Shown: positions 14,260 to 23,558, counted from the stretch's first letter. The stretch: 25,889 nucleotides of DNA from HGM12713 sp045593725 (GCA_045593725.1 JAZNXE010000035.1:1-25889), one strand, 5' to 3'. Program-made: numbers and translations. The notes: generated from the letters alone by a model not told the origin.

Positions 14260-16701
14260 ATGAAGAAATTACTTAGATTTGGCATAATAGCTATGATTTT
14301 TGTTACCGCCACCATATTAGTTGTAGGTCTGGCACTATCCATATATATTTCCGCAAAAATGGAGAGGGAGATAGACGAGGGCTTGTTTAGCGTTCTAAGC
14401 GGGAACACTGCGTCACAGATATACTATTACGAGAGCGATGAAAAAAGGATAGCGGGAGATGCAACGTTGCTTCAAGGGCAGGAGCTTTACGGAGGCTTCA
14501 GAAGTAAGCCCATAAAGTATGAGGAGTTGCCGAAGGAGCTTGTATATGCTTTTGTGAGCATTGAGGACAAAAGGTTCTTCTCTCACGGAGGCGTGGACTG
14601 GAAGAGGACGTTAGGGGCAAGCTTTAATTATTTTTTTGACTTTCGTGATGAATTTGGAGGCTCTACCATAACTCAGCAGCTAATAAAAAACGTGACCGAA
14701 AAGGACGAGTATTCCTTTGAACGGAAAATACAGGAAATACTGTGGGCACTCGACCTTGAAACAAAAATGAGCAAGGAGGAGATACTGCAAAGCTATCTGA
14801 ATATTATTAATCTCTCAAACGGATGCTACGGAGTAGGAGCGGCAAGCGAATATTATTTTTCAAAAGAGGTAGAGGAGCTATCGCTGTGTGAGTGTGCGGC
14901 AATTGCCGCTATAACCAACAACCCATCCTATTATGACCCCGTAAGAAATCCCGAAAACAATAAAAAAAGACGTCAATTGATACTTACACAGATGTATGAG
15001 CAGGGCTATATAGATGAGGCTCAGTACAGACAAGCGTACAGTGAGGATATAACGCTGACCGTAGGCAATGACGGTGACAACGGGATAAATATGTGGTACG
15101 TTGATATGGTAATAAATGACGTAATAAACGATTTGGTTACTCAAAAGGGATATAACCGTTCTATGGCAAGTCTTTTGATATATACGGGAGGACTTAAGAT
15201 ATATACGGCTATGGATGTGGATATACAAAGCACACTTGAGGATTATTACAGCGATACGGGAAATTTTTATTGGAACGGAAGTGAAGGACCACAATCCTCT
15301 ATGATAATAATCGACCCATACAGCGGGGATATATTGGCGGTAGCGGGAGCAGTGGGAGAAAAAAAGGCAAATAGACTTCAGAATTTCGCCACCGAAACAG
15401 TAAGACCCGCAGGCTCTGTAATCAAGCCCTTATCGGTATATGCCCCCGCCCTTGAGGAGGGGCTGATAAATTGGGCGAGCGTATATGACGATGTTCCGGT
15501 AAATTTCGGTAATTATAATCTTGATGAAACAAAGGGGAGAATAGTAGAGCCGGTAGCGTGGCCTAAAAACGCCAACGGAGTCTATCGCGGACTTACAAAT
15601 ATCAACTATGCAATCGAGCATTCTGTGAACACAGTTACCGTAAAGGTTCTTGAAAAATTAGGTCTTAGCAAATCTTTTAGCTTTTTGCGGGAGGAGCTCA
15701 ACATTGGCGGTATTATTGACAGCAAGACACTTGAGGACGGGTCTGTTATAAGCGATTGCGACTATGCGGCTCTTGCCCTGGGGCAGTTTAATTACGGAGT
15801 ATCCCTTAGGGATATAACGGCAGCTTATTCGATTTTCCCGAACAGAGGTGTGTACAACAATTACAGAAGCTATTACAGAATAACAGATACCAACGGGAAC
15901 GTGATTTTGGAGAACGAATATAAGGGAAATGCTGTTATAAGCGAAGAGAATTCTGTCATAATGACAAAAATGCTGGAAAACGTGGTTAAAAACGGCACGG
16001 CAAGTAAGGTTACCTTAAAGGATAAAATACAGTGTGCGGGGAAGACGGGTACTACTCAAAGCAACTATGACAGATGGTTTATAGGATACACACCGTACTT
16101 TATTGGTGGTGTATGGTACGGCTACGAATACCCCCGTAGTCTTTCAGGAGAATCAAGCAGCGTGTGCGTTGAGGTTTGGGATGAGATTATGACAAAGCTA
16201 CACGCAAAATATATAAGCTCACCTATAAAAAAAGAGTTCTTACAATCGGACAAGGTAATAAGTGCCGACTTTTGCTGTGATTCGGGGAAAATCGCTACCG
16301 AAGCCTGCAAGAAGGACCCACGGGGAAATCGTATAGAAGAAGGATATTTTGTTAAGGGAACAGAGCCGACAGGGGAATGTGATTGCCACAAATTGGTAAG
16401 ATATGACACTATTGAGGGCGGTATTGCCACGTATGATTGCGAGTCATACGGAATAGAATATGTGGGGCTTATTAGGGTAGAGCGAAGCTTTCCCAAGCAG
16501 ATATTTGTAAGCGACGCTCAATATGTATGGAGAGAATTGCCCTCTGACATAATGCCCGAAACAAGCCCGCAATTGCCATATTTTAATAATATCTTCGCCA
16601 AAAACGAATACTCGGGAATAAGCTACGGAAGCAGTCAGTTTAACCGATATTGCCGCGCCCACTTTGACTATTGGAAATGGAAGGAACAGCAAAACAGTTA
16701 A
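14260..16701 (+). CDS. Class A penicillin-binding protein (PBP1a-like)
   Basis: This 813-residue bifunctional enzyme polymerises and cross-links peptidoglycan at the outer membrane face. A short cytoplasmic start and one membrane helix (about 8-31) precede the GT51 glycosyltransferase domain, with catalytic Glu102 in IEDKRFFSHGG and the GGSTITQQ motif (133-140). The transpeptidase domain has Ser386-x-x-Lys389 (in RPAGSVIKP), Ser455-Val-Asn457 and Lys595-Thr-Gly-Thr-Thr. All active-site motifs are intact. After the transpeptidase comes a tail of about 150 residues with nine or so cysteines (CCDSG, CKKD, ECDC) ending in an aromatic, basic stretch. A Cys-bearing SG-x-xAT-x-xC segment is familiar from clostridial PBPs, but the last 90 residues are not. 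It is transcribed alone, convergent with mnmA. Its promoter-like motif hints at regulated, possibly sporulation-linked, expression. Confidence 0.93.
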   Translation: MKKLLRFGIIAMIFVTATILVVGLALSIYISAKMEREIDEGLFSVLSGNTASQIYYYESDEKRIAGDATLLQGQELYGGFRSKPIKYEELPKELVYAFVSIEDKRFFSHGGVDWKRTLGASFNYFFDFRDEFGGSTITQQLIKNVTEKDEYSFERKIQEILWALDLETKMSKEEILQSYLNIINLSNGCYGVGAASEYYFSKEVEELSLCECAAIAAITNNPSYYDPVRNPENNKKRRQLILTQMYEQGYIDEAQYRQAYSEDITLTVGNDGDNGINMWYVDMVINDVINDLVTQKGYNRSMASLLIYTGGLKIYTAMDVDIQSTLEDYYSDTGNFYWNGSEGPQSSMIIIDPYSGDILAVAGAVGEKKANRLQNFATETVRPAGSVIKPLSVYAPALEEGLINWASVYDDVPVNFGNYNLDETKGRIVEPVAWPKNANGVYRGLTNINYAIEHSVNTVTVKVLEKLGLSKSFSFLREELNIGGIIDSKTLEDGSVISDCDYAALALGQFNYGVSLRDITAAYSIFPNRGVYNNYRSYYRITDTNGNVILENEYKGNAVISEENSVIMTKMLENVVKNGTASKVTLKDKIQCAGKTGTTQSNYDRWFIGYTPYFIGGVWYGYEYPRSLSGESSSVCVEVWDEIMTKLHAKYISSPIKKEFLQSDKVISADFCCDSGKIATEACKKDPRGNRIEEGYFVKGTEPTGECDCHKLVRYDTIEGGIATYDCESYGIEYVGLIRVERSFPKQIFVSDAQYVWRELPSDIMPETSPQLPYFNNIFAKNEYSGISYGSSQFNRYCRAHFDYWKWKEQQNS

Positions 16702-16705
16702 AGAG

Positions 16706-16734
16706 AAAGGTCGTGTACACAACACGACCTTTTT
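16706..16734. terminator. Bidirectional terminator between the PBP gene and mnmA
   Basis: AAAGGTCGTGT (16706-16716) pairs perfectly with ACACGACCTTT (16722-16732) around ACACA. TTTTT follows on the plus strand and TTTCTCTTT on the minus strand. It sits four bases after the PBP stop and just before the mnmA stop, so it serves both convergent genes. Confidence 0.85.
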
Positions 16735-16737
16735 GTA

Positions 16738-17805
16738 TTATTCGATTATTCCTCCGCCGATAACGGTATCTCCGTCATACAGTACTACCGACTGTCCCGA
16801 GGATATGGCACGTTGGGGCACGTCAAATGTTACCGAAATTCTGTCACGGTCAATCCGCTCCACTGTTGCGGTAGCGGGGGTATGGCGGTAACGTATCTTT
16901 GCCTGTAATCTTGCGGGGGTATCAAGACATCCGTCAACCAGAAGATTAACAGAGTGTGCCGTAAGAGCGCCTTTGTAAAGAGCGTTGTCAGAGCAGAGCG
17001 TGACACTGTTGTCAGCGGCGTTTTTAGCGCCCACAAACATAGGGATACCAAGAGATATTCCCAAGCCCTTTCGCTGTCCTATGGTATAACGCTCAATGCC
17101 TTGATGCTGCCCCAGTATATTTCCCTCTGTATCCACAAAATTACCGCGGCTTACAATAGGTCCGTCCTGCTTTTCAATGAAAGAAACGTAGTCCCCGTCG
17201 GGTATGAAGCAGATATCCTGACTGTCGGAACGGCTTGCGTTTGAAAATCCGTGCTCTGACGCAATGTCGCGGATTTGTGACTTCGTATATTCTCCCAATG
17301 GGAACAGAATGAATGGCAGCCTTTCTTTCTTTATTGACCACAGAAAGTAGGATTGGTCTTTTGAGGAGTCGAATGCTTTTTTTAAACTATAATTACCGTT
17401 GCAGTCCTTTTCAATTTTTGCGTAATGACCCGTAGCCAGATAGGGAATAGACATCTGGTCGGCAATATCAAAGAGCTTACCGAACTTGAGATTTTTGTTA
17501 CATTCCACGCAAGGATTGGGTGTTGCCCCTTTTCTGTACGCTTCTATAAAAGGCTCTATGACACATTTGCGAAAGCTCTCGCCAAGTGCCACCGAGCGGT
17601 GAGGAAATCCAAGCAGATCAGCGATTTTCTTAGCTTCTTGGGAGTTTGCATCGGGCGAAACGTCATACGCCTCGGGGACGGGAAGAGTATCAGACCAGAG
17701 CTGCATAGTGATTCCCGTCAGCTCATAATTGTTTTTCAGCAGGAGCGCGGCAACGGCGCTGTCAACACCTCCGCTCATAGCTATAAGCGCTTTATCCTTT
17801 GACAT
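16738..17805 (-). CDS. mnmA: tRNA-specific 2-thiouridylase MnmA
   Basis: This 355-residue enzyme makes 2-thiouridine at wobble position 34 of Lys, Glu and Gln tRNAs, using ATP to adenylate the uridine and sulfur from a cysteine desulfurase relay. The PP-loop SGGVDS spans residues 11-16. The catalytic cysteines are Cys99 (in TPNPCVECN) and Cys199 (in DSQDICFIPDGDY). The C-terminal beta-barrel carries the GQRKGLGI segment. Length is normal. The gene begins seven bases after the trmL stop, and its ribosome site GGTAGG overlaps that stop codon, so the two are co-translated. It is convergent with the PBP gene. Confidence 0.96.
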   Translation of the reverse strand: MSKDKALIAMSGGVDSAVAALLLKNNYELTGITMQLWSDTLPVPEAYDVSPDANSQEAKKIADLLGFPHRSVALGESFRKCVIEPFIEAYRKGATPNPCVECNKNLKFGKLFDIADQMSIPYLATGHYAKIEKDCNGNYSLKKAFDSSKDQSYFLWSIKKERLPFILFPLGEYTKSQIRDIASEHGFSNASRSDSQDICFIPDGDYVSFIEKQDGPIVSRGNFVDTEGNILGQHQGIERYTIGQRKGLGISLGIPMFVGAKNAADNSVTLCSDNALYKGALTAHSVNLLVDGCLDTPARLQAKIRYRHTPATATVERIDRDRISVTFDVPQRAISSGQSVVLYDGDTVIGGGIIE

Positions 17806-17812
17806 TTTTTAC

Positions 17813-18325
17813 CTACCAATCTCTGCTTGTAAGCTTTCCGTTCTCGCGAAGCCCCTCAAAATCCCATTGACGCAATATCTCATATACCGCAATGGCAACC
17901 GAATTTGAAAGATTGAGAGAGCGCAGAGTATCGCGCATAGGTATTCTTACGCAGGTATCTTTATTTTCGAACAGAAGGTCCTCGGGAAGCCCCTTGGTTT
18001 CCTTTCCAAACATAATGTACACATTGTCGGGATAGGGCTGCACCTCTGTGTAGCTTCTTGGAGCCTTTGTGGTAAAATAGAATATATTTCCCACGGCATC
18101 GGGACGCTTAGCGAGAAAATCTTCGTAATTTTCATAGTATGTAATATCAAGCTTGTCCCAATAATCCAGTCCAGCTCTTTTGAGCTTTTTATCGTCTATT
18201 GTAAAGCCCATAGGCTTTATGATATGGAGGGAAGCGCCCGTCGCGGCGCAGGTACGGGCGATATTTCCCGTATTTTGGGGTATTTCAGGCTCGTGAAGCA
18301 CTATGTTTATCTTTTTCTCACTCAT
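17813..18325 (-). CDS. trmL: tRNA (cytidine/uridine-34-2'-O)-methyltransferase TrmL
   Basis: This 170-residue SPOUT methyltransferase adds a 2'-O-methyl group to the wobble base of tRNA-Leu isoacceptors (CAA and UAA anticodons). The typical opening INIVLHEPEIPQNTGNIART, the FGKETKGLP motif and the knot-forming IPM-x-LRSLNLSNSVAI segment are all present. The ATG at 18325 has AAAGGGA upstream, and gives the usual family length. An in-frame TTG at 18385 is the -35 box of the promoter and cannot be the start. It is operonic with mnmA, so two wobble-modifying enzymes share one transcript. A substrate tRNA-Leu(CAA) is encoded in this window. Confidence 0.94.
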   Translation of the reverse strand: MSEKKINIVLHEPEIPQNTGNIARTCAATGASLHIIKPMGFTIDDKKLKRAGLDYWDKLDITYYENYEDFLAKRPDAVGNIFYFTTKAPRSYTEVQPYPDNVYIMFGKETKGLPEDLLFENKDTCVRIPMRDTLRSLNLSNSVAIAVYEILRQWDFEGLRENGKLTSRDW

Positions 18326-18356
18326 AAATTGTCCCTTTAGATTGAAATATAAGAAT

Positions 18357-18385
18357 ATTATATTACTTTTTACGTCTTTTTTCAA
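18357..18385 (-). promoter_or_regulatory. Promoter of trmL-mnmA
   Basis: On the minus strand, TTGAAA (18380-18385) and TATAAT (18357-18362) are 17 bases apart. The spacer contains GACGTAAA, which recurs on the plus strand just upstream of the divergent secA promoter. Confidence 0.8.
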
Positions 18386-18446
18386 TAGATGCAGCTTAAA
18401 TGAGAAAAAATTTACAAATTATAGTATGGCAAAGGACGTAAAGCTC

Positions 18447-18475
18447 TTGAAATTCTAACAAAAATATTGTATAAT
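18447..18475 (+). promoter_or_regulatory. Promoter of the secA unit
   Basis: TTGAAA (18447-18452) and TATAAT (18470-18475) are 17 bases apart, giving a start near 18482 and a leader of about 30 bases. No SecM-like leader peptide or obvious translational control structure is visible between start site and secA. Confidence 0.8.
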
Positions 18476-18510
18476 ATTTAAAGTATTGTTTATTAAGGAG
18501 GACCTATACG

Positions 18511-21264
18511 GTGGGACTTGTAGAGAAACTGTTTGGAACGTACAGCCAGCGTCAGCTTAAAAAGCTTGAGAAGGTTGTTGACTATATAGAGGAGCTTGCT
18601 CCCAAATACGCTGATATGACCAATGAGGAGCTTTCGGATACTACACGTGTGCTCAAGGAAAGACTTGCCGCGGGAGAAACTCTTGACGATATTCTCCCCG
18701 ACGCCTTTGCGGCAGTACGCGAGGCAGATGACCGAGTTCTGGGTAAGCGTCCCTTCCGCGTCCAGCTTATAGGTGGAATAATACTTCACCAAGGCAGAAT
18801 AGCGGAAATGAAGACGGGTGAGGGAAAAACTCTCGTGGCTACAATGCCAGCGTATCTGAACGCGCTCTCAGGCAAGGGTGTACACGTTGTTACCGTAAAC
18901 GATTATCTTGCAAGACGTGACAGCGAGGAAATGGGTCGTGTATATGAGTTTATGGGGCTTACCACGGGACTTGTGGTGCACGGGCTTACCCCCGACGAGA
19001 AAAAGGACTCCTATAACGCGGATATTACCTATGGAACAAACAATGAGTTCGGCTTTGACTACCTCCGCGACAATATGGTGGTATATAAGAAGGATACTGT
19101 TCAGAGAGGACACAATTTCGCTATCGTTGACGAGGTTGACTCAATACTTGTTGACGAGGCGAGAACCCCTCTTATTATATCTGGCGCGGGAGAGAAATCT
19201 ACCGAAATGTACGACAAAGCCGATGTATTCGCCAGAAAGCTCCGCAAATTTGTAATAAAAGAAATGGACAGCAAAGAGAGCTACGACGACGTAGATGCGG
19301 ATTATATTGTGGATGAAAAGGCAAATAACGCTATCCTTACGCCAAGCGGAGCGAGAAAGGCTGAGGAATTTTTCGGTATAGATAACCTCTCTGACTCGGA
19401 AAACGCCGAGATATCCCATCACATTAATCAGGCTATCCGTGCTCACGGAATTATGAAGCGCGACGTGGATTACGTTGTTAACGAAAACGGAGTTATGATA
19501 GTTGACAGCTTCACGGGAAGACTTATGCCCGGAAGACGCTATTCAAACGGTCTGCATCAGGCAATAGAGGCTAAAGAGGGGGTAAAGGTCGAGAAGGAAA
19601 ACAAGACCTTGGCGACAATAACCTTCCAGAACTATTTCAGAATGTACTCCAAGCTTTCGGGTATGACGGGTACGGCACTTACTGAGGAGGCTGAGTTCCG
19701 TGAAATATACGGACTTGACGTTGTCGAGATACCCACTAACCGTCCTATGATAAGAAGGGACAGAAACGATGCCGTATATAAGACCGTTAACGGAAAATAC
19801 AACGCCGTGGTGGAGCAGGTCAAGGCGTGTCACGAGAAGGGACAGCCCGTGCTGGTTGGTACGGTATCTATCGAGAAGTCCGAGGAGCTTTCAAGGCGTC
19901 TTAAGCGTGAGGGGATAGCACATACGGTTCTTAATGCAAAGCATCACGACAAGGAAGCGGAGATAGTAGCTCAGGCAGGAAAGCTTGGCGCTGTTACCAT
20001 ATCTACAAATATGGCGGGACGCGGAACCGATATTATGCTGGGCGGTAATCCCGAATATATGGCGAAGCGTGAGATGCGCAAGATGGAGATAGACGAGGAG
20101 CTTATAGCTATGGCTACGGGCAGCGCGGAAATCGACGATGAGGACGTAAAGAACGCAAGACGGATATACAGGGAGCTACACGATAAATTCAAGGCGGAGA
20201 TAGCCCCCGAGGCGGAACAGGTAAAGGCGGCTGGAGGTCTGTTTATTCTCGGTACGGAAAGACACGAGAGTAGGCGTATTGACAATCAGCTCAGAGGACG
20301 CTCTGGACGTCAGGGCGACCCCGGTGAATCCAAGTTCTATATTTCTCTTGAGGATGACCTTATGCGTCTGTTCGGCTCTGAGCGAATGATGGGTATAGTT
20401 GACAGATTGGGACTTCCCGAGGATATGCCCATAGATGCCAAGATTCTGTCCAATCAGATAGAGAACGCGCAGATGCGTATTGAAGACCAGAACTTCAAGC
20501 GCCGTAAGTACGTCCTTACCTATGACGACGTAATGAACCAGCAGAGAAATATTATATACAGTCAGAGAAACAGCGTTCTCAACGGTGATGATATCAGCGG
20601 AACTATTCAAAAAATGATAGAAGCCACAATAAACGAGAACGTAGCTACCTATCTTGGAGGTGACGACTGTGAGCATTGGGATTTTGCGGGCTTACGCGAG
20701 GCATATAAGGGACTGCTGACCACAGACGGGGACTTTGCTGAATTTGAAAATGGCGCGAAGGTTAAAAAGCAGGATATTGCTCAGATGCTTCTTGACAGAG
20801 CCACCGCCGCTTACAATGAAAAGGTGGAGCTTGTAGGAGAGGAGCGCTTCCGAGAGATAGAACGCTCTATTCTTCTTCGCAACGTTGACCTTAATTGGAT
20901 GGACCACATAGACGCTATGGACGACTTGAAGGGAAGCATCCGTATGCAGGCTTACGCTCAGCGAGACCCCGTAAACGAATACCGACTTCAGGGTGCGGAT
21001 ATGTTTGACGCTATGGTTGCTGATATACGTGACAGAACGGTAAGAATGATACTGTCTGTTACGGTTAAAACTCCCGAGATTAAGCGTGAGCAGCTGGCGA
21101 AGCCTCTTGTAGAAGGCTTTGAGGGTGATGGAGCTAAGAAGCCTAAGCGTGTAACCGTTACTAAGCGCGCACCCGAGGCGGGAAGAAACGACCTTTGCCC
21201 CTGCGGCTCGGGAAAGAAATATAAGAAATGCTGCGGAGCGCCGGGGGCGAGAGCAAGCGAATAA
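18511..21264 (+). CDS. secA: Preprotein translocase ATPase SecA
   Basis: This 917-residue motor pushes unfolded preproteins through SecYEG using ATP. Walker A is GEGKT with Lys106, the DEVD Walker B spans 207-210, and the DEARTPLIISG segment follows. The second nucleotide-binding fold holds ISTNMAGRGTDI and QLRGRSGRQGDPG. The helical scaffold and wing region contains WMDHIDAMDDLK. The C-terminus has a zinc-binding SEC-C motif with Cys896, Cys898, Cys907 and Cys908, used for SecB or ribosome contact in relatives. It is longer than Bacillus SecA (841 residues), with added charged residues around 530-570. The GTG start has AAGGAGG (18495-18501) nine bases upstream. Two membrane-protein genes follow on the same strand with short gaps. 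Confidence 0.97.
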   Translation: MGLVEKLFGTYSQRQLKKLEKVVDYIEELAPKYADMTNEELSDTTRVLKERLAAGETLDDILPDAFAAVREADDRVLGKRPFRVQLIGGIILHQGRIAEMKTGEGKTLVATMPAYLNALSGKGVHVVTVNDYLARRDSEEMGRVYEFMGLTTGLVVHGLTPDEKKDSYNADITYGTNNEFGFDYLRDNMVVYKKDTVQRGHNFAIVDEVDSILVDEARTPLIISGAGEKSTEMYDKADVFARKLRKFVIKEMDSKESYDDVDADYIVDEKANNAILTPSGARKAEEFFGIDNLSDSENAEISHHINQAIRAHGIMKRDVDYVVNENGVMIVDSFTGRLMPGRRYSNGLHQAIEAKEGVKVEKENKTLATITFQNYFRMYSKLSGMTGTALTEEAEFREIYGLDVVEIPTNRPMIRRDRNDAVYKTVNGKYNAVVEQVKACHEKGQPVLVGTVSIEKSEELSRRLKREGIAHTVLNAKHHDKEAEIVAQAGKLGAVTISTNMAGRGTDIMLGGNPEYMAKREMRKMEIDEELIAMATGSAEIDDEDVKNARRIYRELHDKFKAEIAPEAEQVKAAGGLFILGTERHESRRIDNQLRGRSGRQGDPGESKFYISLEDDLMRLFGSERMMGIVDRLGLPEDMPIDAKILSNQIENAQMRIEDQNFKRRKYVLTYDDVMNQQRNIIYSQRNSVLNGDDISGTIQKMIEATINENVATYLGGDDCEHWDFAGLREAYKGLLTTDGDFAEFENGAKVKKQDIAQMLLDRATAAYNEKVELVGEERFREIERSILLRNVDLNWMDHIDAMDDLKGSIRMQAYAQRDPVNEYRLQGADMFDAMVADIRDRTVRMILSVTVKTPEIKREQLAKPLVEGFEGDGAKKPKRVTVTKRAPEAGRNDLCPCGSGKKYKKCCGAPGARASE

Positions 21265-21290
21265 AAAAAGAACAAAGGAGGAATAAAAAA

Positions 21291-22067
21291 ATGGGATTTG
21301 GTCTGCTTTTGATAGGATATTTTACCGCGACTGTAATGGCGCTTAATAGCTTTGGCGGAGTTTTTCGCCTGATTGGACACATCTTCCTGTGTCGCGGGGC
21401 AAAAAAGCTTTCTCAGTATAACGGCAGCTTTTTATTCCTCTTTTACTTTTCGGTCTTGTCGGTGATTTTTTCGGCGTTTTGCGCTGTTGGCGACGTGTCA
21501 GAGTTTCTCTACACCAATCTTTTGATTGCCACCCCAATTTTGGAGGAGGTAATCACCGATAGCTTGGTGTATTTAAAAATAATCTTTGATTTCCTGCTTG
21601 TAGCGCTGATTTGTTACGGAGTGAGAAGTATATCAAAGGAAACGGGAGCGGAAAAAACGTTATACACACCCATAAGAAACTTTATATTTTACTGTATCTT
21701 CTGTATCCTGCAATTCGTTGTGTGGCTCGGCTCATATACAAGGGTGGAGGGACTGCTTGAATTCATATCGGCTACGGCACTGCCTATATGGATGGTAATT
21801 ATAAATCTTGTGTGTATTATACTTAACTGCGTTATGCTATTCTCCTGCTATGCGAGAATATGCGACGTGTGTGATACTGAGATGCCGCAAAAGCCCTCAC
21901 GATTTGAGTTTATAAACAGAATGAGAGCGCAAAAGGAAGAAAAAAGACAAAAATACATAGCGGAGGCCGAGGAATACGTAAACGGACCTGCGTCAAGCTA
22001 TTCTCCCGAGCAGCAAGCCCGTGCCGAGGCAGCCGAGAGAGCTAAAAGAAAAAACAAGCATAAATAA
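21291..22067 (+). CDS. Uncharacterised multi-pass membrane protein
   Basis: This 258-residue protein has about five hydrophobic segments (near residues 4-20, 46-66, 96-112, 130-147 and 163-185). A charged, Lys/Glu-rich cytoplasmic tail (about 195-258) follows, with Arg/Lys clusters at the end. I do not recognise a named family. The ATG at 21291 follows AAAGGAGG (21274-21281); readings starting further upstream overlap secA and lose this ribosome site. It starts 26 bases after secA and ends 12 bases before the next membrane protein, so the three are probably one transcript. Its opening (LLLIGYF...FRLIGHIF) loosely resembles the start of the next protein, and distant paralogy is possible. Function is unknown; position alone hints at an envelope or export role. 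Confidence 0.75.
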   Translation: MGFGLLLIGYFTATVMALNSFGGVFRLIGHIFLCRGAKKLSQYNGSFLFLFYFSVLSVIFSAFCAVGDVSEFLYTNLLIATPILEEVITDSLVYLKIIFDFLLVALICYGVRSISKETGAEKTLYTPIRNFIFYCIFCILQFVVWLGSYTRVEGLLEFISATALPIWMVIINLVCIILNCVMLFSCYARICDVCDTEMPQKPSRFEFINRMRAQKEEKRQKYIAEAEEYVNGPASSYSPEQQARAEAAERAKRKNKHK

Positions 22068-22079
22068 GGAGGACGGGCA

Positions 22080-23468
22080 ATGAAAAAGAACAGAATACCG
22101 TGGATGCTCATAGCAATTGCCTTAGCGTTCACCTTTAATCCTAATATAGCCATTATAGACCCGCTTCCCGATTTTATAGGATATATGATACTCAGCTTTG
22201 CCTTGGGAAGGCTTTCTATGCTCAGCGATACTCTTGATGAAGCCAAACACGCCTTTGAGAAAATGATGATAGTTGACGGCGGAAAGCTTTTGACAATTAT
22301 ATGGATATTCGGTATCGAAGCGCTGAGTGAGCGCGGTACGTCAATGCTGGTATGGTGCTTTGTTTTCGCTGTGTTGGAGGGAATCTTCCTTATTCCCGCT
22401 TATCTGAAGCTGTTTAAAGGGTTTTCGGAGCTTGGTGATTTTCACCCAAGCTCAAGCATACACCAAAAAGCCTTGAGGTCGAGGAGCAGCTATACCGAAA
22501 AAATCAGGAATCTCACCGTCGCATTTGTATGCTTCAGGGCGTTTATGACAGTACTGCCCGAGCTTTCCACACTTAGCGGAACCTCTGACTTTGACGGTAC
22601 TTCCTCAGGAAGCCTGTACAGATACATAGGGGTTATGAGAGGACTGTGCTTTATACCTGTGCTGGTATTCGGCATAGTATGGCTACTTAAGCTTATTAAG
22701 TATTTCAAAAGACTTTCTTCTGATTGTGAGCTTAATATGGCACTATGTGAGAGTTATGCCGAGAAAGAACGTAACCGTGGCGGCATTTTTGTCAAAAACC
22801 ATATTAAGACCGCGTGCTGGTTTATGCTTATCGGCGCTGTGCTTACCTTGGATATACGTATGGAGGAAGTAAATATGCTCCCCGACGTATTTGTTATCGG
22901 ATTGTTTATTCCCGCCCTGATTTATTTTGGAAAAACAACGAATATAAAAACGTCAAGCATAAAAATATTTATGCCGCTTTATGCTGTGGCTTCGGTAATA
23001 TCTTATTTTCTTGAGGCGTATTATATAGACAATTATACGTATAACGCAATGAATAAGGATGCTACGGCGTTCCTTGTGTATTTTGCCAGCGTGGTGGCGG
23101 TGGCAATCCAGGGCGTTATGTTTATATGCCTGCTGTCAGTAATCTTTAAGGAAATAAAGACGGTCATTACTCAGCACACAGGATATGTGCATGGGAAGGA
23201 GCTTCACGGAGAAGGCGCGCAGGAGCGTATAGCTGATGTTCATAAGGAGATAAACAAAAATTTTGTATATGCATTCGACTTTGCGATGCTTTACGTGGTT
23301 TCCGATGTCGTGTATTCGCTTTACGGCGCTTTTTACGCCTTTGCTAATGTCAATCTTGGTTTCCTTAACATAGTAAATCTTGGTTTTGGTTTGCTGTTTG
23401 TGGGAATGACGGCAAAGGCGCTGCACGAGATGAGAGAAGCGGTGGAAATAAAGTATATGCTGGAGTAA
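22080..23468 (+). CDS. Uncharacterised multi-pass membrane protein with LPDFIG motif
   Basis: This 462-residue protein has roughly ten hydrophobic stretches in two halves separated by a more polar region (about 120-150). Near its start (residues 20-35) it reads NPNIAIIDPLPDFIGY. I recall this motif from uncharacterised membrane proteins of gut Clostridia, but cannot attach a function. The second half repeats the theme: MLPDVFVIG after another long helix, suggesting internal duplication. AAGGAGG lies seven bases before the ATG and overlaps the stop region of the preceding gene, so the pair is translationally close. No terminator separates its stop from the SRP RNA promoter 18 bases on. Roles such as transporter, envelope sensor or export accessory are all open. 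Confidence 0.75.
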   Translation: MKKNRIPWMLIAIALAFTFNPNIAIIDPLPDFIGYMILSFALGRLSMLSDTLDEAKHAFEKMMIVDGGKLLTIIWIFGIEALSERGTSMLVWCFVFAVLEGIFLIPAYLKLFKGFSELGDFHPSSSIHQKALRSRSSYTEKIRNLTVAFVCFRAFMTVLPELSTLSGTSDFDGTSSGSLYRYIGVMRGLCFIPVLVFGIVWLLKLIKYFKRLSSDCELNMALCESYAEKERNRGGIFVKNHIKTACWFMLIGAVLTLDIRMEEVNMLPDVFVIGLFIPALIYFGKTTNIKTSSIKIFMPLYAVASVISYFLEAYYIDNYTYNAMNKDATAFLVYFASVVAVAIQGVMFICLLSVIFKEIKTVITQHTGYVHGKELHGEGAQERIADVHKEINKNFVYAFDFAMLYVVSDVVYSLYGAFYAFANVNLGFLNIVNLGFGLLFVGMTAKALHEMREAVEIKYMLE

Positions 23469-23485
23469 AAAATTGAAAAATACTC

Positions 23486-23514
23486 TTGCAAAAATGCAAA
23501 AAATCTGTTATACT
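23486..23514 (+). promoter_or_regulatory. SRP RNA promoter
   Basis: TTGCAA (23486-23491) and TATACT (23509-23514) are 17 bases apart, and a TG before the -10 box makes it an extended element. Transcription should start at G23521. The -35 box lies in a small inverted repeat, TTGCA-AAAA-TGCAA (23486-23499). Confidence 0.75.
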
Positions 23515-23558
23515 ATACAAGTGCCCTGAGGGGCAATATCAGCGTGAGCTGTGAAATA

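Noticed and set aside
18326..18385. N-terminal extension of TrmL to a TTG at 18385
   Set aside because: The TTG is the -35 box (TTGAAA) 17 bases before TATAAT; the internal ATG gives normal family length and has AAAGGGA upstream.
21228..21290. First membrane protein starting inside secA
   Set aside because: The extension reads the ribosome site AAAGGAGG as codons and adds a charged stretch in front of the first membrane helix.
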